A stretch of 64,000 nucleotides of DNA, from NCBI RefSeq assembly GCF_039851965.1, contig NZ_CP156674.1, positions 310,001 through 374,000 on the forward strand. The letters are read 5' to 3'. This document shows positions 26,557 through 35,198 of this stretch, piece after piece. Position 1 is the stretch's first letter. Each line of letters starts with the position of its first letter. The notes under the pieces were generated by a model, which saw only the letters and a list, made by a program, of their open reading frames with translations, made no database searches and had not been told where the DNA came from. Source of the DNA: Pseudalkalibacillus hwajinpoensis. Its GTDB lineage: Bacteria > Bacillota > Bacilli > Bacillales > Guptibacillaceae. Both the position numbers and the translations under genes were made by a program.

Positions 26557-27918
26557 AAATTTTGATAACTTATATTGTAAGGTTTGTCTCGGGATACAAA
26601 GCTGCTTTGCGGCTTTTTTTACATTACCTTCAGCATCAACCATCGCCTTTTCAATTAAGCTTCTCTCCGTTCGTAGCAACACTTCCCTTAAAGGCTCGCT
26701 TTCAAGCTGTTTTCCACGCTCGGGCAGAAGCATCGGAAAATCAATTGAAGTCAGCACTTCCCCTTCTGCAAAGTTCATCGCTGATTGAATAACATGCTCG
26801 AGTTCTCGTACATTGCCATGCCAGCTACGTTCATTTAAGAGCATCGCAGTACGCGGTTCGATCGATTTCACCTGTTTGCCGAACTTTACATTATACTTGT
26901 GGATAAAATGATCCATCAGCTCTGGTATATCACTTCTGCGTTCTCTTAAAGGAGGAAGACGGAGATATATCACATTCAATCGATAGAACAGATCAACTCG
27001 AAGTCGTTTTGCTTCAAGAGCAGCGTCAGGCTCTTCATTAATCGCTGCAACGATCCTGACATCCACTTTCCTCGTTTTTCCCGCTCCTATCCTTCGAATG
27101 ACACCATCTTCAAGAACGCGAAGAAGTTTTGCCTGAACATCGATCGGCATCGAATTAATTTCATCGAGGAAAAGGGTTCCACCATCCGCTAATTCAAATA
27201 ACCCCTCCCGCTCTTCAGCTCCTGTGAAACTTCCTTTTGTTGTTCCAAAAAGGATGGATTCAAGAATCGAGGCTGGCAATGCAGCGCAGTTCTGTGCTAT
27301 AAATGATCCCGAACGATTTGAAGCATTATGGATAGCCTGAACGATCAGTTCCTTACCCGTACCAGTTTCTCCATATACGAGGACTGGAGAAGGAAGCTGT
27401 GCTGCCTTCTCTGCCCTTGCTTTTACTCTTTGAAACGCATCATCGCCAGTTATAATATGATCGAACGTATACGTTGTCCCATTATCAAACTCCATTGCCG
27501 TTTTTTTACTAATTTTCGCCTGTAGCTCCATGACTTTGTCGGAAAGGGTTTTAATCCTTGAGATATCCCTTGCGATTTCGACTGCCCCTTCAAGTTCCCC
27601 ACCCACTTCAATCGGAAGGGTTGTATTTACAGTTGAAATTAATCTACCTTTCATATTACGATACGTTTGATCTTTATTAAAAATCGCTTTTCGAGTTGTT
27701 AATACATGTGACAGTGTACTCGTTTCTTTCGAAAGAGATGGAAAAGCCTCAAGGTAATGCTTCCCAAGCACATCCTCTACTTCCAACCCATCGTGTTTCG
27801 CTGCAATTTCGTTGTAATAGATTGTGAGGCCTTTACTATTAACCACATGGATACCTTCATCAATGCTCTCAAGAATCGCCTGGAACATCCCATTCGTAAG
27901 CGAAATAGTTGGCTTCAT
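26533..27918 (-). CDS. Sigma-54-dependent transcriptional activator (PAS-AAA+-Fis)
   Basis: A 461-residue bacterial enhancer-binding protein. An N-terminal PAS domain (about 12-125, LESIDEGIHVVNSKGLTIYYN) is followed by the AAA+ domain (about 155-385) and a C-terminal Fis-type HTH (VKKAAKQLCIPRQTLQYKL). The AAA+ part has Walker A GETGTGKE, the sigma-54-contacting loop GSFTGA (a GAFTGA variant), Walker B GGTLFLDEIN and the R-finger region. ATG 27918 follows GAGGGTG. It lies between ablB and kamA, directly upstream of a sigma-54 promoter, so it very likely activates kamA-yokU in response to a ligand of the PAS domain. Confidence 0.92.
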   Translation of the reverse strand: MKPTISLTNGMFQAILESIDEGIHVVNSKGLTIYYNEIAAKHDGLEVEDVLGKHYLEAFPSLSKETSTLSHVLTTRKAIFNKDQTYRNMKGRLISTVNTTLPIEVGGELEGAVEIARDISRIKTLSDKVMELQAKISKKTAMEFDNGTTYTFDHIITGDDAFQRVKARAEKAAQLPSPVLVYGETGTGKELIVQAIHNASNRSGSFIAQNCAALPASILESILFGTTKGSFTGAEEREGLFELADGGTLFLDEINSMPIDVQAKLLRVLEDGVIRRIGAGKTRKVDVRIVAAINEEPDAALEAKRLRVDLFYRLNVIYLRLPPLRERRSDIPELMDHFIHKYNVKFGKQVKSIEPRTAMLLNERSWHGNVRELEHVIQSAMNFAEGEVLTSIDFPMLLPERGKQLESEPLREVLLRTERSLIEKAMVDAEGNVKKAAKQLCIPRQTLQYKLSKFPKSQSAE

Positions 27919-27961
27919 TGCGTCACCCTCTTTCGGCCGAATTTTCGTCTCTTTGTGCCTA

Positions 27962-28816
27962 TTATTGGGCATCATAAGTCAGCATCTTACTCCATAAATT
28001 CATATTCTCCCAGTCTGTATAAATTTTGACGTTATTAACTAGCCTTCCTCCATACGCATAACCGAGCTGATGAAGCACTGCATTCATACCAAAGGAACGG
28101 GCTCTGGCAATCGAGTAAGCATAATAGATTTCTTCTTTCAATAACGTTTTTTCGAGTTCCATGATCAGGTGTCTCATCGTTCCGCCTTTTCTGAAATCAG
28201 GTAATGTAGCGCAGTCTGTTACTTCTGCATTGTGCCATTTCCTGTTCAACTCTGCTGACGCCGCACTTTTGATCGTGCCCTGCTCTTCAACCAGCAAAAA
28301 GATGGTTCCTTCCTTCATTACCTTACGAATGTAATCAGGATTGTCCATCGGTGTTGGGTACACTGCAAATACATGCTTGTAAAGCTCTGCTAATCCTCCT
28401 GCATCCTTTTTAGTTGCCTGTCTCATTAAAGGTTTTTCCGATAAATCCCCTGGTGTTTTTGAAAGTACACCTTCTAAAATTGCATCTTCTTCAATCCAAC
28501 TCTTACTATTACGCCTCCAATTTTCTCGGTATTTTGTCATCAGAAGCGTGTTCACACCTGAGAAGTACCCACAGATTTCACCTTCGTATGAGAATCCGAG
28601 GGATTGAAACAATGCTGCATCCCCATCCTTCACTTTTATTATGCATTTTGTATAATCAGCATTGAACAATTCCAGAATGTGATCAACGAGCGTCCGTTTG
28701 TTACCTGCATATTCATCAATTCGAATTCGTTCATTGAATGGATCGTGATGGCAGTTAAAATGATAGTCCCTACCCTTATAAAAATGAGTCGTTGCTTTCT
28801 TTTTTTGATTATTCAA
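27962..28816 (-). CDS. ablB: Putative beta-lysine N-acetyltransferase AblB
   Basis: A 284-residue protein with a C-terminal GNAT domain (about 130-260; LRQATKKDAGGLAELYKHVF, then DCATLPDFRKGGTMRHLI as the acetyl-CoA-binding loop). It matches AblB/YodP, which acetylates beta-lysine at the epsilon-amino group. The start is a TTG behind GAGGGAGGG, giving a protein that begins MNNQKKKATTHFY. It is followed 43 bases later by the sigma-54 activator gene. With KamA it forms the known N-epsilon-acetyl-beta-lysine pathway of osmoadapted bacteria and archaea. Confidence 0.92.
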   Translation of the reverse strand: MNNQKKKATTHFYKGRDYHFNCHHDPFNERIRIDEYAGNKRTLVDHILELFNADYTKCIIKVKDGDAALFQSLGFSYEGEICGYFSGVNTLLMTKYRENWRRNSKSWIEEDAILEGVLSKTPGDLSEKPLMRQATKKDAGGLAELYKHVFAVYPTPMDNPDYIRKVMKEGTIFLLVEEQGTIKSAASAELNRKWHNAEVTDCATLPDFRKGGTMRHLIMELEKTLLKEEIYYAYSIARARSFGMNAVLHQLGYAYGGRLVNNVKIYTDWENMNLWSKMLTYDAQ

Positions 28817-28912
28817 GAATGTCCCTCCCTCATCAAACCCTTACTCAAACCTTTCTTCTCTCTTTACAGGTGAAATCCTTCCCCTAAAAATTGTGGTTGC
28901 GAGAGCTAACAA

Positions 28913-28941
28913 GTAAAAAAAGAACGGTTGCCCGCTCTTCA
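28913..28941 (-). terminator. Terminator of the yodTSRQ operon
   Basis: On the minus strand AAGAGCGG, loop GCAA, CCGTTCTT, then TTTTTAC. It lies at the yodQ stop. Confidence 0.7.
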
Positions 28942-30189
28942 ATTCGCCTTGCCACACCAGTCAATGATAATATGAACAAACAGTTCAGATGCTAACATCA
29001 TCTGGTCAATCTCAATATATTCATTTGCAAAGTGAGCCACAGCGGTTTCACCAGGTCCAAACACGATTGAAGGCGTATCTCCTTCTTCCGTAAGAAGCCC
29101 ACCATCTGTTCCCCATGGGGAGGCTTCGATGGTGACATCCTTACCAGTTATTCTTTCAAAATGATCTCCTATGATCATCATAAGCGGATGGTTTTCTTCC
29201 ACTTCTCCAGGAAGCCACCTTGCTCCAAACCATTCAAGACTAACAGGATTCTCTTGTAGCCACGGGTCTTCAATGGATTCCAGTGCACGCTTCATCTCAA
29301 GCTTAGCTTCTTCCATCGCCTCCCCGGGAATGACACCCATTCTTCCCTCAATCACGATCTGGTCAGGAACTGATGATGGCCAATCGCCCCCTGTTATCTT
29401 CCCTATATTGATCGGAACAGGGATTGGGATATTTTGATATAACGGGTCTGTTATTTGTTCATTTCTTTCTTTTTCCAAACTTTGAATCGCCTGAATTACG
29501 GAAACGCTTTTTTCGAGGGCAGACACGCCTTCATAACGCGTACCCCCGTGAGCCGAGCGTCCCGTTATCTTCAATCGAAACCACATCGAACCCTGCTGTT
29601 TAGGAAAAACCTTCATTTTTGTTGGTTCAGGAATGAGCGCCGCATCTGCACGGTATCCTCTTGTAATCGCTGCTAGCGTTCCTGTTCCACCGCTTTCTTC
29701 CTCTACAACGCTTTCAAAGATAATGTCACCTTTTAGAGTTATCCCCAGTTCCTTCAGGCATTTAAGCGCAAGAAGCATGGAGGTGTTTCCACCCTTCATA
29801 TCAGTCGCGCCCCTACCATAGACGCGTCCATCCTTAACCTCACCACTGTAAGGGTTAGCCTTCCAATCTTCCTTATTTCCAGGCGGTACAATGTCAACGT
29901 GACCGTTTAAGATGAGTGAGCGGCCACCGCCACTTCCTTTTAGCACCCCTACAATATTTGGACTTTCTTTAAAGTCAGTACGATTCGCGCAAAAAGCTGG
30001 GTGTGATATCGTTTCTTCTCCTGGAACGAATCGATCAACTGTCAGATTTAACTGCTGAAGCTCTCCTTCAACAAGTTTCTGCACTTTTAGTTCATTTCCC
30101 TGAACGCTGTCACATTGAATTAATTTCTGAAGGAGCTCGACTCCATACTTCTCGTTTGCTTTCATCCAATCCTTCACTTTATCTTTCAA
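28939..30189 (-). CDS. yodQ: M20-family peptidase/deacylase (YodQ; ArgE/DapE type)
   Basis: A 416-residue metallo-amidohydrolase. Zn ligands are visible: LNGHVDIVPPG (His near 95, Asp97), GRGATDMKGG (bridging Asp), VVEEESGGTGT (catalytic and ligand Glu) and, near the C-terminus, FGPGETAVAHFANEYI (His). It would deacylate an N-acyl amino acid. The start is a TTG with AAGGAGG at 8 bases, overlapping the yodR stop as TTGA. As the last gene of yodTSRQ it probably removes an acetyl group from a beta-lysine catabolic intermediate; the substrate is inferred. Confidence 0.9.
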   Translation of the reverse strand: MKDKVKDWMKANEKYGVELLQKLIQCDSVQGNELKVQKLVEGELQQLNLTVDRFVPGEETISHPAFCANRTDFKESPNIVGVLKGSGGGRSLILNGHVDIVPPGNKEDWKANPYSGEVKDGRVYGRGATDMKGGNTSMLLALKCLKELGITLKGDIIFESVVEEESGGTGTLAAITRGYRADAALIPEPTKMKVFPKQQGSMWFRLKITGRSAHGGTRYEGVSALEKSVSVIQAIQSLEKERNEQITDPLYQNIPIPVPINIGKITGGDWPSSVPDQIVIEGRMGVIPGEAMEEAKLEMKRALESIEDPWLQENPVSLEWFGARWLPGEVEENHPLMMIIGDHFERITGKDVTIEASPWGTDGGLLTEEGDTPSIVFGPGETAVAHFANEYIEIDQMMLASELFVHIIIDWCGKAN

Positions 30190-30848
30190 GACGTATGCCT
30201 CCTTACCTGATCCACATTGATAACAGCTTCTGTTGATTTGATTACATCCTCTACTTTATAGCCCGGCATGACTTCTACTAATATAAGTTTTCCATTATCA
30301 ATTTTCATGACCGCTCGTTCCGTAATAATCATATGTGCTCCCTCTCTGACCGTTAGGGGCAAAGAACATTCTTTAAGTATTTTTGGCGAACCTTCTTTTG
30401 TCGTATGACTCATCAATACAATCACTTTCTTTGCCTTTTGAGCAAGGTCAATCGCACCTCCCATTCCAGGAACCCGCTTACCCGGGACGATCCAGTTGGC
30501 GATATCCCCTCGCCCGCTTACTTCTAGCGCTCCGAGGATCGTGATGTCAAGGTGCCCCCTTCGCACCATTCCAAATGCCTCTGCACTATCAAAAAACGAC
30601 GCTCCGCTCGTTAGGGTAACCGGGTAACCACCCGCATTGGAGAGATTGCCGTCTTCTCTTCCCTGTTCCGGACTGCCACCCATTCCGAGAATACCGTTTT
30701 CTGTGTGCAACATAACGTCGAGTGAAGCAGGAAGATAATCGGCTACGAGAGTCGGTATGCCAATCCCAAGGTTGACCATCATACCTTGCTTCACTTCTTC
30801 TGCTGCCCTTCTAGCTATTAACCTTCTCGTTTCAACTCCCATACCCAT
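30186..30848 (-). CDS. yodR: CoA transferase subunit B (YodR)
   Basis: A 220-residue beta subunit of a family I CoA transferase. The catalytic glutamate motif HTENGILGMGG is present (Glu near 52), with GIGIPTLVADY and the glycine-rich VPGMGGAIDLA. It is shaped like SCOT/AtoA-type subunits. ATG 30848 is chosen for the GGGGTG eight bases upstream; an upstream TTG at 30854 is possible. The start lies inside the end of yodS (31-base overlap) and the stop overlaps yodQ, showing tight coupling. Confidence 0.93.
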   Translation of the reverse strand: MGMGVETRRLIARRAAEEVKQGMMVNLGIGIPTLVADYLPASLDVMLHTENGILGMGGSPEQGREDGNLSNAGGYPVTLTSGASFFDSAEAFGMVRRGHLDITILGALEVSGRGDIANWIVPGKRVPGMGGAIDLAQKAKKVIVLMSHTTKEGSPKILKECSLPLTVREGAHMIITERAVMKIDNGKLILVEVMPGYKVEDVIKSTEAVINVDQVRRHTS

Positions 30849-31513
30849 TTCCAATTCACCCCTTTACTCTGAATCACATGATCGACGAAAACGCCCTGCG
30901 TAATGATTTCTTCAGGATTTAAAATACCTGTTTCCACAACCTCAACGGCTTCAGCTACTGTAACATCTCCAGCAGAAGCCATGAGAGTGTTGGTATTTCG
31001 TGCACTTTGATCATAGATGAGGTTTCCGTAATGATCAGCTTTTTTACATGAAACAATGGCAAGATCCCCCGTTAACGCAGGTTCGATCATATATTCTTTA
31101 CCCTTCACGATCGTCTTTTCTTTACCTTCTTCAATCGATGTCCCGAGTCCTACATCGACAAGGATGCCACCGAGTCCCATGCCGCCTGCACGAATTTTCT
31201 CTGCAAGTGTGCCCTGTGGATAGAAGTGGACGTCAAGTTCACCATTGTGCATTTGCTTTCCCGCTTCTGGATTTGATCCGATATGAGAAGCAATCAGCTT
31301 TGAAACTCGCTTCTCTGTGACGAGTTTTCCTGGACCGATCCAGGGGAACCCTGCATCATTACAAATGAGCGTTATGTTATCAATGCCGGATTCGAGAATC
31401 CAATCAATAAGCGTTGGCGGAGATCCTACCCCTCCAAAACCTCCGCACATAATTGTCATCCCACTCTTAAGAATATCTAAATCAGCTACTGATCTAATTT
31501 TATTGATAGCCAT
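30818..31513 (-). CDS. yodS: CoA transferase subunit A (YodS)
   Basis: A 231-residue alpha subunit of a family I CoA transferase. The N-terminal MCGGFGGVGSPPTLID is the oxyanion/CoA-binding GxGGF loop. VDVGLGTSIEEGKE and CKKADHYGNLIYDQSARNTN follow as in the family. It pairs with YodR. The operon context (aminotransferase upstream, peptidase downstream) points to CoA activation of a beta-amino- or keto-acid derived from beta-lysine, which is an inference. The ribosome site and the 15-base gap to yodT are normal. Confidence 0.93.
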   Translation of the reverse strand: MAINKIRSVADLDILKSGMTIMCGGFGGVGSPPTLIDWILESGIDNITLICNDAGFPWIGPGKLVTEKRVSKLIASHIGSNPEAGKQMHNGELDVHFYPQGTLAEKIRAGGMGLGGILVDVGLGTSIEEGKEKTIVKGKEYMIEPALTGDLAIVSCKKADHYGNLIYDQSARNTNTLMASAGDVTVAEAVEVVETGILNPEEIITQGVFVDHVIQSKGVNWKWVWELKREG

Positions 31514-31528
31514 AGACGCCTCCCTTTC

Positions 31529-32899
31529 TTAACTAATCGATCTTCTTTCATATAAGCCTTCTCCCTCAAGTTCAGAAACAAGACTTGCGAGCCCCCGGTT
31601 CAGCTTATCGAGAAGCAGTTGAACTTCATCCTCTTGAATGACAAGTGGCGGGGCAATCATAATCGCATCACCAGCAACCCCATTTAGCCCACCTGCAGCC
31701 GTGTATACAAGCAGTCCAGCTTCATAGCATTTTCGGATCAGTCGATTCGCAACCTCATACTGGAGCGGAAATGGCTCCTTGGTCAGATTATCCCGGACGA
31801 GTTCAATTCCAGTTAATAACCCAATTCCCCTAACATCCCCAATAATCGGGTACAAGGCCTTCAACTGTTTTAACCCTTTAAGAAGCACTTCCCCGCTTGT
31901 CTCAGCATTCTTAACGACTTTATGTTGCTCAATATAGTTAAGCACTGAAAGACATACAGCGGCTGATAGTGGATTTGCACTAAACGTATGTCCACTTAAC
32001 ACAACTTTGGAGCCACGTTCGATTGTTTGAATAATACGATCAGATACAAGCGTAGCGGCCATTGGTGTGTAGCCTGCGCTCATTCCTTTTCCAAGTGCTA
32101 ATAGATCGGGTTCAATCCCCCAGTGCTCCAGTGCATACATTTTCCCGGTCCTGCCGATCCCAGTCATCACTTCATCAGCAATAAATAAGATATTGTATCG
32201 ATCGCACACTTCTTTCATCGCTTTAAAATAGTGTTTTGGAGGGACGACCGCTCCTCCAGCTGCTCCAATGACTGGTTCACATACAAAAGCAGCGATTGTT
32301 TCTGCACCAAGTCTTTGAACCTCTCGTTCAAATTCAAGAGCGTACTGTGCGGAACAGTTCGGGCAATGCTCTTCAAAAGTGCAGCGATAACAATATGGCG
32401 GGGAAAGGGCTGGATAGTGCTCAAGCATCGCTGTAAAACGGCTGCGACGGATCACGTGTCCTGACATAGAGAGGGCGCCCATCGTAATACCATGATAGCT
32501 CATCCACCTCGATATGACTCTGTTCTTCGCAGGTCTGCCCAGTTCCTGCCAGTACTGAATCGCTATTTTTAATGCTGTTTCCATCGCTTCAGATCCGCTG
32601 TTAACAAAAAATACCCAGTCAAGGTCACCAGGTGCCAAATTACACAACCGTCTTGCAAGTTCCTCAGCGGGCTGGCTAGTGAACTGCGATCTGTAAACAA
32701 ATGACACCTGAGCAGCCTGTTTTACCATAGCTTCTGTAATGTCTTGTACGCCATGACCGATGTTTGCCGTTACGGCACCTGACGAACCATCAAGGAATAC
32801 GTTCCCGTCCTCATCATATAAATAGATTCCTTTCCCGTGCGAAATCACTGCATATTCCGTACCAAGCATTGGTTTAATTAAATGGGTTTTGTTTACCAT
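31529..32899 (-). CDS. yodT: Class III aminotransferase (YodT)
   Basis: A 456-residue PLP-dependent class III (omega-type) aminotransferase. Landmarks: SGSSGAVTANIGHG, FVNSGSEAMETALKIA, FIADEVMTGIGRTGKMYA (Asp binding the pyridine N) and LALGKGMSAGYTPMA (Schiff-base Lys). It matches YodT. A cysteine cluster CYRCTFEEHCPNC near residue 175 is an uncommon insert that could bind metal. It is the first gene of the yodTSRQ operon, divergent from the PucR-type regulator gene across about 130 bases. Confidence 0.92.
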   Translation of the reverse strand: MVNKTHLIKPMLGTEYAVISHGKGIYLYDEDGNVFLDGSSGAVTANIGHGVQDITEAMVKQAAQVSFVYRSQFTSQPAEELARRLCNLAPGDLDWVFFVNSGSEAMETALKIAIQYWQELGRPAKNRVISRWMSYHGITMGALSMSGHVIRRSRFTAMLEHYPALSPPYCYRCTFEEHCPNCSAQYALEFEREVQRLGAETIAAFVCEPVIGAAGGAVVPPKHYFKAMKEVCDRYNILFIADEVMTGIGRTGKMYALEHWGIEPDLLALGKGMSAGYTPMAATLVSDRIIQTIERGSKVVLSGHTFSANPLSAAVCLSVLNYIEQHKVVKNAETSGEVLLKGLKQLKALYPIIGDVRGIGLLTGIELVRDNLTKEPFPLQYEVANRLIRKCYEAGLLVYTAAGGLNGVAGDAIMIAPPLVIQEDEVQLLLDKLNRGLASLVSELEGEGLYERRSIS

Positions 32900-33031
32900 T
32901 TTGTCACCTCAACTCTCTCTGGTGTTTAGATTCAGCCTATGATGAAAAGAAGTAAAAATCTATTCCACATTATCTACAAAAAATTCCGACTTTGTTGTAC
33001 GATTTGGATAAGAGAATACGGGGGGACGTCT

Positions 33032-34477
33032 ATGGGACTAACGGTACGTGAAGCATTACAACTTAAAGAAATGAGAGAAATTAAACTAATTGCAGGAAAA
33101 AAGGGAATTGACCGTGATATCAAATGGCTGACAATTGTGGAAGTGATGGAGGATGTGTCGCGTCTTCATGAAGGTGAATTCTTAATTACCACAGCTTACG
33201 GATGGAATGAAAAATCTGAAACATATACGAATTTAATCGAAGCACTTGCGAATCGGCAATTATCTGCGCTCGCAATTCATACAGGCTTTTATCTTGATGT
33301 AATTCCTATCGAGATTGTTGAAGCTGCTAACAGGATCGGACTGCCGCTTCTTGAAATTCCTAGAACAATGAATTTTTCCATGGTGACGAGAAGCATTCTT
33401 GAACAGCTAGTTAACAAACAGCTTTCTCTGTTAGCATATGCCCAGCGCATTCAAGAAGATCTCACTTCACTTGTACTAAAGAATGCAGGATTTTCAGCCA
33501 TAACAGAATCCCTCTCGAAATTACTTCATGCCAATGTCTCTTTATATAACAGCAGGAACGAACTAGTTGCCAGCACATTACTTGCTAATCGAACGTCGCT
33601 TATCGATGCACGGTATCCGATCCTCGGCCTGAATGAACAGATCGGAGAAATTTTCATTCAGAAACAAACAGAACTAAGCTCACTTGACCATCTTGCATTA
33701 AAACAGGCTACGACGATTTTTGCGATCGAGTTTCTAAAACTACAGATAATAAAAGACACCCGCACTCAAATTGAAACAGATTTCCTTGATACACTTCTTT
33801 CTCATTCTTATGAAGATGAAGCCTACATGTTGAAAAAAAGTAAAGAGATGGGATTTGACTTCAGTGGGGTAAATCAAGTTTTCATTTTATCTTCACACAA
33901 CCTGGATTTATTAGAACAAGATTGTCAGCAGCTGCTCATTCTTAATCGAATAAAAGGTATTATTAAAAAGAAAATGGATCACGTTGTGATGCTTGTCATC
34001 GGGGCAGGTTGTCCTATTTCGACTGCCGGAGGAATAAATGCTGGAATCAGCTCCAATGTTCATGGCATTCGCAAATTAGAAGACGCTTTTAAGGAAGCAA
34101 CCATCGCTCACTTATTCGCAAAGTATCGGAACACTCCCCTCCTTCATTATGACGAGCTAGGAGCTTACCAGATTTTTATACGCTTAAAAGAGAATGACGA
34201 GGAGTTAGCTGCTTACTACAAGCCCCTGCTGATGCCTATCGTTACCTATGACGAAAAACATCAGTCGCAGTTAATGAAGACACTCGAAACCTTTTTAGAA
34301 AATAACCTGGTCATCAATCGCACCGCTGAAAAATTATTTATTCACCGACATACATTGAACTACCGCATCAAGCAACTAGAAAAACTAACCGGGATTGATA
34401 TTTATTCCTATGATCAGCGCATTCATCTCCAATTCGCTTTGCTCGCCTATGTAACAGACCATATTCTATCGAAATAA
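33032..34477 (+). CDS. PucR-family transcriptional regulator
   Basis: A 481-residue regulator. The N-terminal PucR (ligand-sensing) domain spans about 1-125 (LTVREALQLKEMREIKLIAGKKG, FLITTAYGW). A GGDEF-like middle region follows, then a C-terminal PucR-type HTH near 420-470 (NRTAEKLFIHRHTLNYRIKQLEKLTGID). ATG 33032 is taken from GGGGGGA seven bases upstream; the longer frame from 32939 has no ribosome site. Divergent transcription from yodT suggests that it controls the yodTSRQ operon. The ligand is unknown. Confidence 0.88.
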   Translation: MGLTVREALQLKEMREIKLIAGKKGIDRDIKWLTIVEVMEDVSRLHEGEFLITTAYGWNEKSETYTNLIEALANRQLSALAIHTGFYLDVIPIEIVEAANRIGLPLLEIPRTMNFSMVTRSILEQLVNKQLSLLAYAQRIQEDLTSLVLKNAGFSAITESLSKLLHANVSLYNSRNELVASTLLANRTSLIDARYPILGLNEQIGEIFIQKQTELSSLDHLALKQATTIFAIEFLKLQIIKDTRTQIETDFLDTLLSHSYEDEAYMLKKSKEMGFDFSGVNQVFILSSHNLDLLEQDCQQLLILNRIKGIIKKKMDHVVMLVIGAGCPISTAGGINAGISSNVHGIRKLEDAFKEATIAHLFAKYRNTPLLHYDELGAYQIFIRLKENDEELAAYYKPLLMPIVTYDEKHQSQLMKTLETFLENNLVINRTAEKLFIHRHTLNYRIKQLEKLTGIDIYSYDQRIHLQFALLAYVTDHILSK

Positions 34478-34487
34478 CGACACTATC

Positions 34488-34536
34488 AAAAAATAGAAGG
34501 CCACCCGCAACAAAAGGAGGTCTTCTATTTTTTTAT
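34488..34536 (+). terminator. Terminator of the pucR-like gene
   Basis: AAAATAGAAG with a paired inner stem (GGCC/GGTC region) and CTTCTATTTTTTTA. Confidence 0.75.
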
Positions 34537-35198
34537 GTATCCACAATAGTAGATGATCGATCACGATAGAATGTCACGATGTTAGCTTCAAACCATCATG
34601 ATCGCGATATGTGTTACGGTCGGTCATTTTGCATGCGTATGCGACATAGGTTTTCTTTAAATCGGTGCACTAATCGCACGGGCCTGAAATATTTCTAATC
34701 CGAGCTCTATCGGAGGATTGCTATCCACTAATCGTTCCAGCAGCCTGGATGTCCCCGGCAAGCTCAGCAGACGTAAGAAATGTAAAAATGACATCCAGCA
34801 GCCATTAATGCTCTTCGTCATGCTAGGCAGTCAGGAGTGCGACTAACCCCCGGATAGCTGTGCATAACCGTTTGTTTTTGTTTCGTTAACATAGGCTGAC
34901 CTCCTATGAAATTGAATCACAAACTATCTGAATATTGGTTATCCACAGAATTTTGTGGGTAACCATATACCCACACTGATACCCCCTCAAATAAAAAATA
35001 TACCCTATATGGGTATACGAAAACTCCTGTTGATAAGTCTCAGAATCCCAATGATACCAGTACTTAAGTAAGTTATCAACAAGTTGTCTTTTCCTTCTTA
35101 TTTGATTAAATCCACACAGAAATTCATTTTCGACGATAACGATAAAATTATGCTACAATGATGTTTATGATAACGGAGTCGGAAAGGAAGACACACCT
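34537..35198. other. 660-base intergenic region with repeats, an operator-like palindrome and a UGA-interrupted short frame
   Basis: No ordinary gene. It holds CCAGCAGCC twice (34737-34745, 34795-34803); an inverted pair CTGGATGTC (34745-34753) / GACATCCAG (34790-34798); an 11-bp hairpin GGTTATCCACA / TGTGGGTAACC at about 34938-34965; and the palindrome TATACCC-TATAT-GGGTATA (34999-35017). On the minus strand a 24-codon frame starts at ATG 34892 with an excellent AGGAGGT and ends at UGA 34818-34820. Base composition is richer in GC than neighbouring spacers, as if a small gene had decayed here. Confidence 0.5.
34999..35017. promoter_or_regulatory. Operator-like palindrome, resembling CsoR/CstR-family sites
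   Basis: TATACCC-TATAT-GGGTATA is a perfect 7-bp inverted repeat. Sites of the form ATACCC...GGGTAT are typical for CsoR/CstR/RcnR-family repressors. No such repressor gene is in the window and the controlled gene is unclear; patA starts 180 bases downstream on the plus strand, and the short minus frame starts 107 bases away. Confidence 0.4.
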
